From NCBI GenBank assembly GCA_029891345.1, contig CM057003.1, positions 14,176,709 to 14,240,708 of the forward strand: a stretch of 64,000 bases of DNA, read 5' to 3'. A program made the position numbers and the translations under genes. Shown in pieces: positions 22,235-32,530 of this stretch (within the stretch, counting starts at the first letter, position 1; the number at the start of each line of letters is the position of its first letter). The notes beneath the pieces were generated by a model that saw only the letters and a program-made list of their open reading frames with translations, had not been told where the DNA came from and made no database searches. The DNA comes from Dryococelus australis. Taxonomy: Eukaryota > Arthropoda > Insecta > Phasmatodea > Phasmatidae.

Positions 22235-22841
22235 CCACTTCACACGCCAGCGATCTTGCGCACGTGTCACTTGAAGCTTGAAGTTTTTTACTATAGGCTG
22301 TTCACGGTAAAATGAGCACTTTTGAAAGCCTTGCTTACGATATACTTGTATGTACGTTGTGTGTTATTCCCGACTTATGTATTTACATTGCCATGGATCT
22401 CGTCATCATTTTATTAATGCGTCGGTCAAATGAAACTAGGAAATTATTAGAAAAGTAAACATTTCTCAAATCTATTAATTTTTACACTTCGATGCATTAA
22501 ACAAAACAGAAAACGAAGGGAATATATTGAATTATCACAAATTGTTACCGCGTTCCCCTCTCTCGTTACCAACTTTACTGGGCGCATGTCACTCAGTGTG
22601 GCCATTAAAATTATATATAAAATTATACGCAGGTACGAGCAGTGACTTTTTTCTAAGGCTGATTTCAAAAGTGCTCGTTTTATCGTGAACAGCCTTTAAA
22701 GATTAACGTGCCCTCATATAATAATGCGAATTTTGCACGCCTCTAGTCACGGGACATTACAGTGTGCGATAAAATGTTGAAATTATTACTTTGACCTGAA
22801 AGGAATTATACAGTACTGTCGGAACTATTTTCTGTCGCAAA
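22235..22841 (+). repeat. Composite repeat D1 (first copy of a flanking pair)
   Basis: This unit matches 25266-26169 in direct orientation outside the TIR-A element it contains. The left flank is CCAGCGATCTTGC.CAC and the right flank is AAAGATTAACGTG.CCTCA continuing to GGAACTATTTTCTGTCGCAA. The match ends at 22841. It contains a long-form TIR-A at the same position as the partner. Confidence 0.8.
22292..22699. mobile_element. TIR-A element, long form, in D1
   Basis: The left end is TATAGGCTGTTCACGGTAAA and the right end is TATCGTGAACAGCCTTTA. The hAT target phrase (CTCGTCATC) is still uninterrupted here, unlike in the 25307 copy. Confidence 0.87.
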
Positions 22842-22849
22842 TGCAGTTA

Positions 22850-23060
22850 GTCCAAACGAAATAATGGTAAACGAAATTGGGCCAAACGAAATTACGATAA
22901 AATAAATTAGGCTATTCGCAGTTAGGCCAAAAGAAATTACGATAAAATAAGTTAGGCTATTCGCAGTTATGCCAAACGCCGTTAGGACAAACGCTTTTTC
23001 TGTGAAGGATCTTCGAAAATCTTCGAAAATTGCATTTTAGGGTAAACGAAGTTAGGGTAG
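22850..23060. repeat. Degenerate 45-bp tandem repeat
   Basis: GGCCAAACGAAATTACGATA with GGCTATTCGCAGTTA recurs with a 45-bp period (22881 and 22926). Shorter derivatives (CCAAACG.AGTTAG) lie on both sides. It directly precedes the large minisatellite. Confidence 0.75.
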
Positions 23061-23130
23061 TAATTAGACTAGCTAAGCATAGGGGCATATGGCCACCGCT
23101 CTTTGTCCCTCAGGTAGGGCAACTCGACAT

Positions 23131-24567
23131 ACCGTCATCGAGAGAGCGAGAGTAGCTAGTACCGTCATCGAGAGCGAGAGTAGCTAGTACCGTCATCGAG
23201 AGCGAGAGTAGCTAGTACCGTCGTCGAGAGAGCGAGAGTAGCTAGTACCGTCATCGAGAGAGCGAGAGTAGCTAGTACCGTCTTCGAGAGAGCGAGAGTA
23301 GCTAGTACCGTCTTCGAGAGAGCGAGAGTAGCTAGTACCGTCGTCGAGAGAGCGAGAGTAGCTAGTACCGTCGTCGAGAGAGCGAGAGTAGCTAGTACCG
23401 TCATCGAGAGCGAGAGTAGCTAGTACCGTCATCGAGAGCGAGAGTAGCTAGTACCGTCTTCGAGAGAGCGAGAGTAGCTAGTACCGTCGTCGAGAGACCG
23501 AGAGTAGCTAGTACCGTCGTCGAGAGAGCGAGAGTAGCTAGTACCGTCATCGAGAGAGCGAGAGTAGCTAGTACCGTCATCGAGAGCGAGAGTAGCTAGT
23601 ACCGTCGTCGAGAGAGCGAGAGTAGCTAGTACCGTCATCGAGAGCGAGAGTAGCTAGTACCGTCGTCGAGAGAGCGAGAGTAGCTAGTACCGTCATCGAG
23701 AGCGAGCGTAGCTAGTACCGTCTTCGAGAGAGCGAGAGTATCTAGTACCGTCATCGAGAGAGCGAGAGTAGCTAGTACCGTCTTCGAGAGAGCGAGAGTA
23801 GCTAGTACCGTCTTCGAGAGAGCGAGAGTAGCTAGTACCGTCGTCGAGAGACCGAGAGTAGCTAGTACCGTCGTCGAGAGAGCGAGAGTAGCTAGTACCG
23901 TCATCGAGAGCGAGAGTAGCTAGTACCGTCATCGAGAGCGAGAGTAGCTAGTACCGTCGTCGAGAGAGCGAGAGTAGCTAGTACCGTCATCGAGAGAGCG
24001 AGAGTAGCTAGTACCGTCTTCGAGAGAGCGAGAGTAGCTAGTACCGTCTTCGAGAGAGCGAGAGTAGCTAGTACCGTCGTCGAGAGAGCGAGAGTAGCTA
24101 GTACCGTCGTCGAGAGAGCGAGAGTAGCTAGTACCGTCATCGAGAGCGAGAGTAGCTAGTACCGTCATCGAGAGCGAGAGTAGCTAGTACCGTCATCGAG
24201 AGCGAGAGTAGCTAGTACCGTCGTCGAGAGAGCGAGAGTAGCTAGTACCGTCATCGAGAGCGAGAGTAGCTAGTACCGTCGTCGAGAGAGCGAGAGTAGC
24301 TAGTACCGTCGTCGAGAGCGAGAGTAGCTAGTACCGTCTTCGAGAGAGCGAGAGTAGCTAGTACCGTCTTCGAGAGAGCGAGAGTAGCTAGTACCGTCGT
24401 CGAGAGAGCGAGAGTAGCTAGTACCGTCGTCGAGAGAGCGAGAGTAGCTAGTACCGTCATCGAGAGCGAGAGTAGCTAGTACCGTCGTCGAGAGAGCGAG
24501 AGTAGCTAGTACCGTCATCGAGAGCGAGAGTAGCTAGTACCGTCGTCGAGAGAGCGAGAGTAGCTAG
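23131..24567. repeat. 28/30-bp minisatellite with higher-order order, about 49 units
   Basis: The unit core GAGAGTAGCTAGTACCGTC is followed by A, G or T, then TC and a GA-rich spacer of two lengths, giving 28- or 30-bp units. The order of variants repeats: the block at 23165-23432 recurs at 23901-24168, 736 bp later, with the same series of third-base and length variants. The apparent minus-strand proteins (VLATLALS and DGTSYSRS repeats) are frames through the tandem DNA, not genes. Confidence 0.95.
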
Positions 24568-25026
24568 CCAGGTAGGAGGGAAGGCAGACTACAGAGACTA
24601 CCCGGCTTGTAAACCTACAATTACAGCACTGGCTCACAAACAGGAAATTATCCCCCTCCCTCTGCTGTAGACCTCCTACCCTACTCACCCTCTCCCCACT
24701 GTAACCTTCCGTCATCTTATACCCGCCGAACAGAGAACGGCGGGAGAAAAAAAAAAAAAGGGACCGTGCCCACCTGTATCACAAGCCCCCGCGTTGAGTG
24801 CCCAATTACTCGCGGCTCCAGCTGCTACTGCGGAATCTAGATCGCGTCGTATATGTGTTGAAGACAGTGCAGGTCCTACGCCAAGACTGTTTGCCTGGCG
24901 AGTTGAATGTTAATGAGGCACCTTGCCTTCGTTTTCGTCCAGGCCCCGTAGACAAGTACCATCAGGTGTTTCATCCAGACAAGCACCGCCCAGACGTCGA
25001 GTTGCAGCTCAGCCCCAGCATCACAA
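24568..25026. other. Unassigned stretch after the minisatellite
   Basis: An A run lies near 24748-24759. A frame at 24798-25142 crosses into the S1 SINE and has no recognisable domain. Its first 75 codons look less random than most, but without a match I assign nothing. Confidence 0.35.
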
Positions 25027-25271
25027 GGTGCCCCGGTGGCAAGCCTACTCGCCTCCCACCAAGGCGAACCGGGTTCGATTCCCGGTGGAGTCGCTCCCGG
25101 ATTGTCACACGTGGGAATCGTGCCGGACGATGCCGCAAATAGCCAGGTTCCCCCCCCCCCCTTGGGGATCTCCTGTTTCCCCCGGTCTTGTTACTCCTCA
25201 TCCACCTCACTCCACTCTCATCGGCTCTGAAGCCCGCTATGTTTACAGCCGCCCAGATCTCTCCACTCCAG
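25027..25271 (+). mobile_element. S1 SINE
   Basis: CCTCCCACCAAGGCGAACCGG, the B-box-like GGTTCGATTCCCGG and the CGTGCCGGACGATGCCGC body are clear. The first bases of the tRNA-like head are altered (GGTGCCCCGGTGGC). The 3' end meets the D2 composite repeat. Confidence 0.85.
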
Positions 25272-25306
25272 CGATCTTGCACACTTGTCGCTGGAAGGTT
25301 TTTTAC

Positions 25307-26028
25307 TATAGGCTATTCACGGTAAAAATCTGCACTTTTGAATTGAAAATCTATTTGTATTCACGTTGTGTGTTGTTCCGCATTATCTGATATTAAGACT
25401 GCCATGGACCTCATCTCTAGAGATAGAAAAATTTCACGAATTAATTTTGGGACAAGATGGACGTCGAACACATATACAGTGAAGACGCCGTTGCAATTGG
25501 ATCTCAGTTTATTGAATATACCCTGGACGTCTCTGAGCCAATAGCAGACTTGCAAGGAAACACGTAGCGAGTCCCATAGTGCCGGGTGTGGCGCAGCACT
25601 GGCTACTCTCTGGAGACGCAGTCAATGAACACACAGCTGAGTCTCGAGTGTACACAGGACTGTGGAGTTTAGCCTACAGGTCATTCAACTCGCGAAATTT
25701 TCCCATCCCTACTCATCACTTCAGCCATGCGCCGGTCAAGTGAAACTGTCAAATTATTAGAAAAGAAATATTTTACATATATACTCATTTTTACATTTCG
25801 ATGCATTAAAAAAATAGAAAGCCAAAGGAAAAATAATTGAAGTTATTACAAAGAGTTAACTAACACTTTATTTTACGTTAATATGTAGAACTACTTTCTT
25901 TCCATCGTTACCAGATTTACTGGGCGCATGCGCACTCAGTGCGCCCGTTAAAATATATGCAGGTAGGAGCAGTGACTTTTTTCTAACGTTGATTTCAAAG
26001 TGCTCACTTTATCGTGAACAGCCTTTAA
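25307..26028. mobile_element. TIR-A long form interrupted by hAT-C
   Basis: The left end TATAGGCTATTCACGG and the right end TTATCGTGAACAGCCTTTA enclose a long-form interior. The interior is split at the CTCATCAC phrase by the element at 25418-25711. Confidence 0.85.
25418..25711 (-). mobile_element. hAT-C element nested in TIR-A
   Basis: The ends TAGAGATAGAAAAATTTC and GAAATTTTCCCATCCCTA are bracketed by CTCATCTC (25410-25417) and CTCATCAC (25712-25719), an 8-bp duplication with one change. The body is hAT-C in reverse, ending TAGCCTACAGGTCATTCAAC. Confidence 0.85.
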
Positions 26029-26212
26029 AGATTAACGTGTCCTCAAATAATAACGTGAATTTTCTACGTCTCTAGTCACGGGACGTTAAAGTGTGCGATA
26101 AAATGTGGAAATTATTACTTTGACTTGAAAGGAATTATAAAGTACTGTCGGAACTATTTTCTGTCGCAATCAAACTGTACGACTAGCAAGCCCACGGCTT
26201 TCACATTCTCAC

Positions 26213-26902
26213 TAACGGCTGTTCACGATAAAGCGTGCACTGTAGAAATGAACCTTAGAAAATAAAAAGTCACTGCCCCTGCATGTATATATTTTAATAG
26301 GCGCACTGAGTGACAGTTGCCCAGTAAAGTTGGTAACGATGGATGGAAAGTAGTTCCATATCTTGAGGATGAATGAAAATGTCAGGTAACCATTTGCGAT
26401 GACTTAATTTTTTTTTTAATTCATCGAAGTGTAAAAATAAGCAGATTCGTAAGTATTTACTTTCTCGATCATTTCACAGTTTCATTTGACCGACGCATGG
26501 ATAAAGTGACGAGCAGGGATAGGAAAAATTCGCAATTTCATATCTGGACAATGCGTGTACACTAAAGTCATTTTTGCGATTGGATCAGTGCTTATTAGAC
26601 ACGCCCTGGGCGACTCCGCGCCAATAGCCGACTTGCAAGGGAACAAGAAGCGAATCCCGCACTGTCAAATATGAGCTAACACCGGGACAACAGCCAATGA
26701 ACAAACATCTGAGGCTCCACTATACAAAGAATTGTGGAGGCTAGTGTACGGGGTATTCAACTCGCGAAATTTCCCTGTCCCTAGTGATGAGGCCCGCGGC
26801 AATGTAAATTTTTCATAAGGCGGAAGAATATACAACGTGTATACAAGTCGATCTCGAGCAGGGTTTTCCAAAAAGTGCTCATTTTACCGTGAACAGCCTT
26901 TA
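26213..26902. mobile_element. TIR-A long form interrupted by hAT-C
   Basis: The left end GGCTGTTCACGATAAAG and the right end TTTTACCGTGAACAGCC enclose the long-form interior with AGTTGGTAACGATGGATGG. The interior is split at the GTGATGAG phrase. The long-form orientation is opposite to that at 25307. Confidence 0.85.
26514..26783 (-). mobile_element. hAT-C element nested in TIR-A
   Basis: The ends CAGGGATAGGAAAAATTCGC and GCGAAATTTCCCTGTCCCTA are flanked by GTGACGAG (26506-26513) and GTGATGAG (26784-26791). This is the same host position as the insertion at 25418, but in the opposite relative direction. Confidence 0.87.
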
Positions 26903-27313
26903 ACTTTGTTTAACGCCGCCGCCGACCGAGGAGTAGAAACAGCGTAGTTAACGCCCAATCAACGTGACAAAGGGCTGCCACTGTAGCCGGCCGACTGCTG
27001 TAACAGGCCGTTACCTGGAAGAGTGGGCTCGGGGAATCGAGAGGATTTCAAACTCACCTGCAGAGCAGTGCTGCTGGCTTTGTTTACTGATTGCCGCTTG
27101 TAATCGGATACGAACGCCCCATTAGCCCGGCATTAGTCAGCGGGAATCGGGTCCGTACAAAGGGAAATTTTTTTTTTACCCATCTACCACCCGCTCAAAG
27201 AAAAGGATACGTGCTCTGAACAGATGTGAAAATTGATTGGCGCTTGTTATGCTCGTTTTTTTTCTCTCCGTGACTGTTTTTTTTCGCCTTTCGCGGAAAC
27301 AGCAGACGTTAGG
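26903..27313. other. Unassigned spacer
   Basis: 26920-27010 is GC-rich; T runs lie at 27169 and 27278. No match. Confidence 0.35.
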
Positions 27314-27545
27314 TATAGACTGTTCAAGGTAAAGTGAGCACTGACCCTCCCAACAGACTTTAACCACTAATAAGTCTTATTGTAGCACCAGGCATTAAAT
27401 TTTGAGGGTGGTAAAATGTATACACTGCGTTTATTCGTCACATTGCATGTATATATTAAAAAGCAGTAGGAAGATGGAAATAGGATGAAAGGAAAAAATT
27501 AAGAAGGGCCTTAAAAAGTGCTCACTTTGCCGTGAACTGCCTATA
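27314..27545. mobile_element. TIR-A element, short form
   Basis: The left end TATAGACTGTTCAAGGTAAA and the right end CTTTGCCGTGAACTGCCTATA are inverted. The interior TTAACCACTAATAAGTC is the same subtype as at 669. Confidence 0.83.
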
Positions 27546-27597
27546 AGAGCAGAGGCGAATGGCGGATTTGCTCTCGTTATACCTTGTGTTTTTAATG

Positions 27598-27645
27598 ATG
27601 TTCGCGGTGAAGTGAGTACTTTTAAAATCAACCTTACAGTATAAC
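27598..27645 (+). mobile_element. TIR-A left-end fragment
   Basis: GATGTTCGCGGTGAAGTGAG followed by TACTTTTAAAATCAACCTTA matches the left 45 bp of long copies. The rest is missing. Confidence 0.5.
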
Positions 27646-27773
27646 AACACTCCGTTTAGCCGCGTTTAGTCCATCCATGGTTTCTTCGGACGTTTTAACA
27701 CAAACTTTTGAAAAATCACAGCGGGTATTACGTATTTGGTTATTTCCATAAATATCCCATATACAGGGACCTG

Positions 27774-28004
27774 AAAAATTGCGCAAATTCATTTCGGGAC
27801 AAGATAGAATAACACGATATGTTCATTAAACTTCAGCCATTGTTCCACACGGTGTTTTGACACCTTCTGGAGAAGGCTGGTCCAATCGTCACCTTCCACT
27901 GTGACAGCAGACAACCAATGTGCAGTTGATATCGGCATATTTGAACGTAAGACTGTAGAGTCTAGCCAGCAAGGCCATTGAATTCGCGAACTTTTCAGTT
28001 TTCG
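27774..28004 (-). mobile_element. hAT-C variant
   Basis: It starts CAGGGACCTGAAAAATTGCGC and ends near CGAACTTTTCAG. The middle carries CATTTCGGGACAAGATAG and ACAGCAGACAACCAATGTGC, and TAGAGTCTAGCC near the end. It is diverged, and no clean target duplication was read. Confidence 0.6.
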
Positions 28005-28761
28005 AGTCATGTATCAAGGGTCTTATACCTGTTTAAACACAGAGGTTTTACGTATACATTATAATATTTATTTTATAATAAACACGAATGAAAACAGTGA
28101 GAAAAAAAACCTGTCGTGTAGTGCCTCCTAAATCGCAGGCGAGCGGAGCGTACCCTTGCATTTATTTTTGCGTTATTCCAGCGAGTGTTAAAATTTTATT
28201 CAAAAACCCGAACGCTATTCTTAACAATCCGCTTTGAAAACAAATAAAAGCAATCTTGTGATCAACATGAATGACTGTCAAATATTTTTCTTCATTTATC
28301 TGCTCATTTAACACGTTTGAGGTTTGCACTTCTTTCTACGTACAATCAACAACACATACTAGGAGTGAGTGCTCTATTACATTCGTTATTGGTTGTTTGT
28401 CAGCCAATGGAGTGTCCAGCTGAGTGTGCCATAATCAGGTCAGTCGTATTAATCTCAGTAATATAAAAAAACGTATTCCAAATTTTTATTGTTTATTCCT
28501 TTCTTCTTTTCGTTAGTTTCTGACAAACAGTAGCAACGCAGTGAGACTAACCCGTGCAAAATTTATCGTAAGTACAGAGAAATCTTCATACTAGTCAAGC
28601 TTTAGATACACTAGGGCATAATAATGATCTTTAATGTTCTTGGAAATGAAGAAATGTTGTCTTCTTAAATGAAGTTAGTTTCCTAAACCTGCGTTTCCCG
28701 CCATGCTGCTAAGCACTTAGTTTTGGCAGAATGCACCGAGAAAGTAATGTCTTCACGTGAC
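28005..28761. other. Unassigned AT-rich spacer
   Basis: No repeat match or frame with features. ATTGGTTGTTTGTCAGCCAATGG at 28390-28412 is a pair of opposed CCAAT motifs and might be a remnant of an hAT-like interior. Confidence 0.35.
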
Positions 28762-29018
28762 GGGGCCGCGGTGGATGAGCGGTCAGACTGCTTGCCTCCC
28801 ACCAAGGCGAATCGGGTTCGATCCTCGGCCTGTTCACGCCCGAATCTTTGCACGTGTGAATCGTGCCGCATGATGCCGCTGGTCGGCGGGTTTTCTTCGG
28901 GATCTCCCGTTTTTTCCCGCCCTTACATTCCGGCGCCTCTTCAATCTCACCTCATTCCACCCTCATCGGTTCTCAATACCTCGACGCCAAGGGCCGCCCC
29001 AATCTCACAACTCAACTG
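28762..29018 (+). mobile_element. S1 SINE
   Basis: The head GGGGCCGCGGTGGATGAGCGG, then CCTCCCACCAAGGCGAATCGG, then GGTTCGATCCTCGG, then the standard body ending AAGGGCCGCCCCAATCTC. One of the best-preserved S1 copies. Confidence 0.9.
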
Positions 29019-29995
29019 ATGGCGTAGCATTTTCCCCTCGCACAGGCCCATCGTCCAGCAATTCCCGGTAATCGGTAATATATCTGGAGCGGTGTCATTA
29101 CACCAGCGGGCTTTGATCACTGTGGCGGGCAGCTGCTGGACAATTTCTCCAGCTCCAGTGATTGAACCCTGCCGGAGAGGCATCGCTCACCTATAATTAA
29201 AGGTCGGCCAGCCTCCCTTTCAATGATCGCCGACCCCTCCTCCGGACTCATTACGTCGACTGCTTCTAGGAATCGATTGTCCGGGCGATACCTCGACCGG
29301 CGAATCTCGCAGTTCGTTAGGGTTAGAGGACATCGCGTCGACACAGAGTTATAAATGACATAGAGGCGAAACCATGGTTGCCATTCATCTGGAAAACAGG
29401 GAAATTTCAGGGTATTCGAAAACTGCCAGGGAAATGTCAGGGAATTCGGAACAAATTTGCTAAATATCAGGGAATCCTGTGATATACTATACATGCTATA
29501 CTTGGCTGTTTGAGACGCACTGTATAGAATTGTATAAAACTGTTTAGGCATTTTTTTCTTTTTTGCTTTTTATGTTGGGAGTAATTTTGTGAGATCAGAG
29601 AAGTATTTTGGTGTAAAAGTGTGTTATAATGGACAAGTATCAATCCTAACAGGAAAAAAGTTAAGAAAAGCTCAGGGAAAACTGATGATTCTTGTGTGCA
29701 AATGAGGGGATTTCCCAGTGGAAGAAAGGTGGCAACCCTAAGAAACGTACCGTTATCTCCGACCGTACATGCCAGCAAAATGGCTTCACTGGCCATCAAC
29801 ATGTCGGGATCATAGACTAAAGATGATGCACTGCTACCGGCAGTTATCTGGGCGCGTCCCAGCGTGGGAAGCTAGGGGGCGGGGACACCGGAGAAAGGGG
29901 AAACCGGGTTGGTTAAGTGGAAAGGGGAAACGCCCTCCCCTCCCCTCCGGCTATTTAGCTCACGCGCCCTGATACCTGCCGTCGCCAGTATGCCG
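29019..29995. other. Unassigned stretch with CAGGGAA-rich part
   Basis: Between 29390 and 29480 the phrase CAGGGAAAT/CAGGGAATTC recurs several times at irregular spacing, and again at 29668. Otherwise there is no match. The overlapping minus-strand frames (29117-29802) have no domain. Confidence 0.4.
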
Positions 29996-30330
29996 ATCTC
30001 GCTGGTTGCCCGCAACCAATGCTCATGTCCCAATATTGAACTGCTTTTCTGCCAATACGTCTAGCGAAAACGGCATGCTTTTGGAATTTAGGTTAGAAAA
30101 CTGATTTGTATACAAATGCTTTGAGATGTATGTACACTTCCTCTAACCAATTTGTAATGCAGTTTGAATAAATTCAAATTGGTAAAAGTATTTTATTAAT
30201 ATAATATAGTGCTTGTCGTTTAAAAATTAAGATACAAACACTTTCATCACTGTTGTCCATGCGACTTTGACAGTTGAGTTCCTTTGGGGTAGGTAAAATG
30301 CTGGGTACATGCGCAGAAGACGAATAAACT
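29996..30330 (+). mobile_element. Family I element copy, ends lost
   Basis: The interior matches 46350-46700 in the same direction: GTCTAGCGAAAACGGCATG, then ATTTGTAATGCAGTTTGA, then TGCTTGTCGTTTAAA, then TGCGCAGAAGACGAATA. The CATAGACTAAAGATGAGG ends seen in the other copies are missing. Confidence 0.7.
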
Positions 30331-30344
30331 GTATATGGCCGGAA

Positions 30345-30485
30345 CGTGGTCCGCCAATCAGCCCCTGGTAACTTGCTTGTCAACCGGCAGTTCGACCAAT
30401 AGGAACCTTTCGCAGCACGCGGTAGCCAATCACACACGAGGCCCGTTCCCAGTGCCCCTCGCAGCCAATCAGACAATGGTCACGC
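30345..30485. repeat. Cluster of CCAAT motifs
   Basis: Four CCAAT motifs in one direction within about 125 bp (CGCCAATCAG, GACCAATAGG, AGCCAATCAC, AGCCAATCAG). They may be interior sequence of an unassigned hAT-like element. CCAAT is the NF-Y core, but no promoter is otherwise visible. Confidence 0.5.
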
Positions 30486-30675
30486 CCACATCGCAGAAAC
30501 CGCCATGCCAATTAGTCTCTTTGTACTTACGTACTCGCATACCTCATCGGCGGAGACCCTGCAAAATACGCCTAATTTTCTGGCAGCACGCTGTGATTCA
30601 CCGCCCTGTACATATTGGAGTCGGTGCCATTTGTGTATTGGCTCCCGTAGCAGGTAAGGACTCACGTTGTCTTTT

Positions 30676-30935
30676 GGGGGCCGCGGTGGCTGAGCGGTTA
30701 GCGTTTTTTTTTTTAAATTTAACCCTACTTAGCAGTACAGCCATCCAGGGTGTTCAATTCTATGATGGCTACAACAATTTAACCTACAGTATATAAGTTA
30801 TATAGATTCGATTTTTTTTTGTTGAGCGGTTAGCATGCTCGCCTCCCACCAAGGTGAACCGGGTTCAATCCCCGGCCGGCGCATCCCTGATTTTCGCATA
30901 TGTTAACCGTGCCGAACGATGCCGCTGGCCGGCCA
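30676..30935 (+). mobile_element. S1 SINE split by a retroposed insert
   Basis: The head GGGGGCCGCGGTGGCTGAGCG is followed after the insert by GCATGCTCGCCTCCCACCAAG, the GGTTCAATCCCCGG B box and the GTGCCGAACGATGCCGC body, which stops early near 30935. The break lies inside the tRNA-like A box. Confidence 0.87.
30703..30822 (-). mobile_element. 120-bp retroposed insert with 12-bp target duplication
   Basis: TGAGCGGTTAGC stands at 30691-30702 and again at 30823-30834. On the minus strand the insert ends in an A run (complement of T at 30704-30714), as expected for target-primed insertion. A second T run lies at its other end. The body is not recognised, so it may be a very short SINE or a truncated LINE tail. 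Confidence 0.75.
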
Positions 30936-31744
30936 TGTGTTAATGCCATATGGTTGACGCTCCTAAAAGTCAATTACGCTCATCGCAGCTAGGCTCAGCC
31001 AATCAGAATCTACGTTGGTTTCCAGGGCATCCACTCCAAATAAGTGACCAAACACTTCTCAGGGACCAGGGTATGGTTTTACTTCTGTTTAACATACTTG
31101 TTCTGTGTTTTTATTGTTAGGGAAATAGGTATTTTCAAGTCTTAACAGTAGCCGAGTTATTTTAGGCTCTTGTAAAAATAAATAAATTAGCGTTTTCATG
31201 GACAACCAACAAAAGGTAGAAGCTGCAAAAAGTGTGGATTTCCCCGTTATTAAAAACCGTATCTGATCATATTCAACGCCCCTTTCGAAGGGAAGGAAGT
31301 TGGAATTACACTTGGTGTGTAATGTGGAACCTTGCAAGATGTGGAAGAGAGCAGTGTGGTGTTTGAAATTAAATGAAATAGGTCAAGGAGACGATGACTT
31401 ATTCATAGCATTGTTCCAAGCAGTAAATGAAACGTGAACCAAGATTCACGCTTACCAAGCACTTGGCTTGCGTTGTCCACCACGCAAAGTTTATTTAATT
31501 ACTCCACAATTTTATCACGCGCAAGTTTTTGTGAGCTATTGTGTCTAGGAGACCACCATTGCAAGATGACTCGCACAAGATTTTGCTTTCCACAATGAAA
31601 TGACTTGCCCGTGTCGCCCTAAAAAATGAAACCTTTTAGTTTTTGCCCCCGTAACCGCGTAGCAGCTTTACACATGTTGCCACAAAAATTTTATTTGTGA
31701 AGATTTTAAATTCTAAAAAGGAGCTGAAACTATAAATTTTATTA
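30936..31744. other. Unassigned AT-rich spacer
   Basis: No match; the frame at 31089-31337 has no features. Confidence 0.4.
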
Positions 31745-32004
31745 AACATTTTAAGCATTAAAATTTTTATACTTAAGTCCTAAAAAAAAAACAGATAGCG
31801 AAATAAATAATTTAAGTAATCACAAATGGGTTACCTTAACATTTTTATTCGACGTTATGATATGGAACTACTTTCCATCAATCGCTGCCAACTTTATTGG
31901 GCGCATGACACTCAGTGCGCCCGTTAAAATATATGACTTAGTAGCAGTGAATTTGTTCTTAGTTTCATTTCAAAAAAGTTCTCACTTTAATGTGAACAGC
32001 CTTC
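31745..32004. mobile_element. TIR-A long form, left half missing
   Basis: It carries the ATTCGACGTTATGATATGGA, TTGGGCGCATGACACTCAG and CCCGTTAAAATATATG blocks and ends with the decayed TCACTTTAATGTGAACAGCC. Confidence 0.72.
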
Positions 32005-32290
32005 AGCCTCGAATATCTAACTTGCCATAATTTCAACAATTAAATATGATTAACACCCCCAACTTGTTAAATATTGAAGCAGTTTATTCGTTGTACTCGT
32101 CTAACATTCTCTTGACACTTTTCTGCACTCCACTCCCTTCCCAAAGCAATATTTTGAAGAGTTCTTCAATATTGTTTTTAGCTTGGTTCCTCTTTGATAC
32201 CTTCATATCCTTTGCTCTTCTTCTACCTGCTCGGTTGATCTATAGGTGGCCATATTTATGACCAGCAGAGACTGACCAATAGATACACAC
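32005..32290. other. Unassigned spacer
   Basis: Nothing recognised. Confidence 0.3.
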
Positions 32291-32530
32291 GCGATAATTC
32301 CGCGAATACGTTCGACAGCAAGCTAGACTCCACAGCTCTTTGTGAACCTGAGCCTCAGTTAGTTGTTCATTGGCTGTTTTTCCATTTCAATCACTGACCA
32401 GGTAGCACGTGATTCGGTCCTTGTTATCCCTACAGGTATCTTTATTGGTCGAAAGTTGTCCGGGGGCGTGTCTTAACAATCTGTTGTCCAATAGAAGCGA
32501 AACTTCGCGGTACATGCGGATACAGTTTAA
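32291..32530 (+). mobile_element. hAT-C variant, decayed
   Basis: GACAGCAAGCTAGACTCCAC, TTGTTCATTGGCTGTTTTTCC and CCAGGTAGCACGTGATTCGG match the variant at 59590-60035. A near-terminal CGCGAATACG is present, but outer ends and target duplication are not clear. Confidence 0.55.

Larger units (their letters stand above)
25266..26169 (+). repeat. Composite repeat D2 (second copy of the pair)
   Basis: It is homologous to 22235-22841 in the same direction, including flanks beyond the TIR-A ends on both sides. It is about 300 bp longer because an hAT-C element sits inside. The match ends at CTGTCGCAA, as in D1. Confidence 0.8.

Noticed and set aside
23131-24567. Possible CRISPR-like array
   Set aside because: Units are contiguous 28 or 30-bp repeats with no unique spacers, and the surroundings are eukaryotic transposons.
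23165-24715. A series of minus-strand frames encoding VLATLALS or DGTSYSRS repeat proteins
   Set aside because: They are alternative frames through a 28/30-bp tandem array. Mixed unit lengths shift the frame often, there is no unique coding sequence around them, and all frames are equally open.
24798-25142. Frame of 114 codons with a less random first half
   Set aside because: Its second half is S1 SINE sequence, no domain is visible, and no second copy exists in the window to judge conservation.
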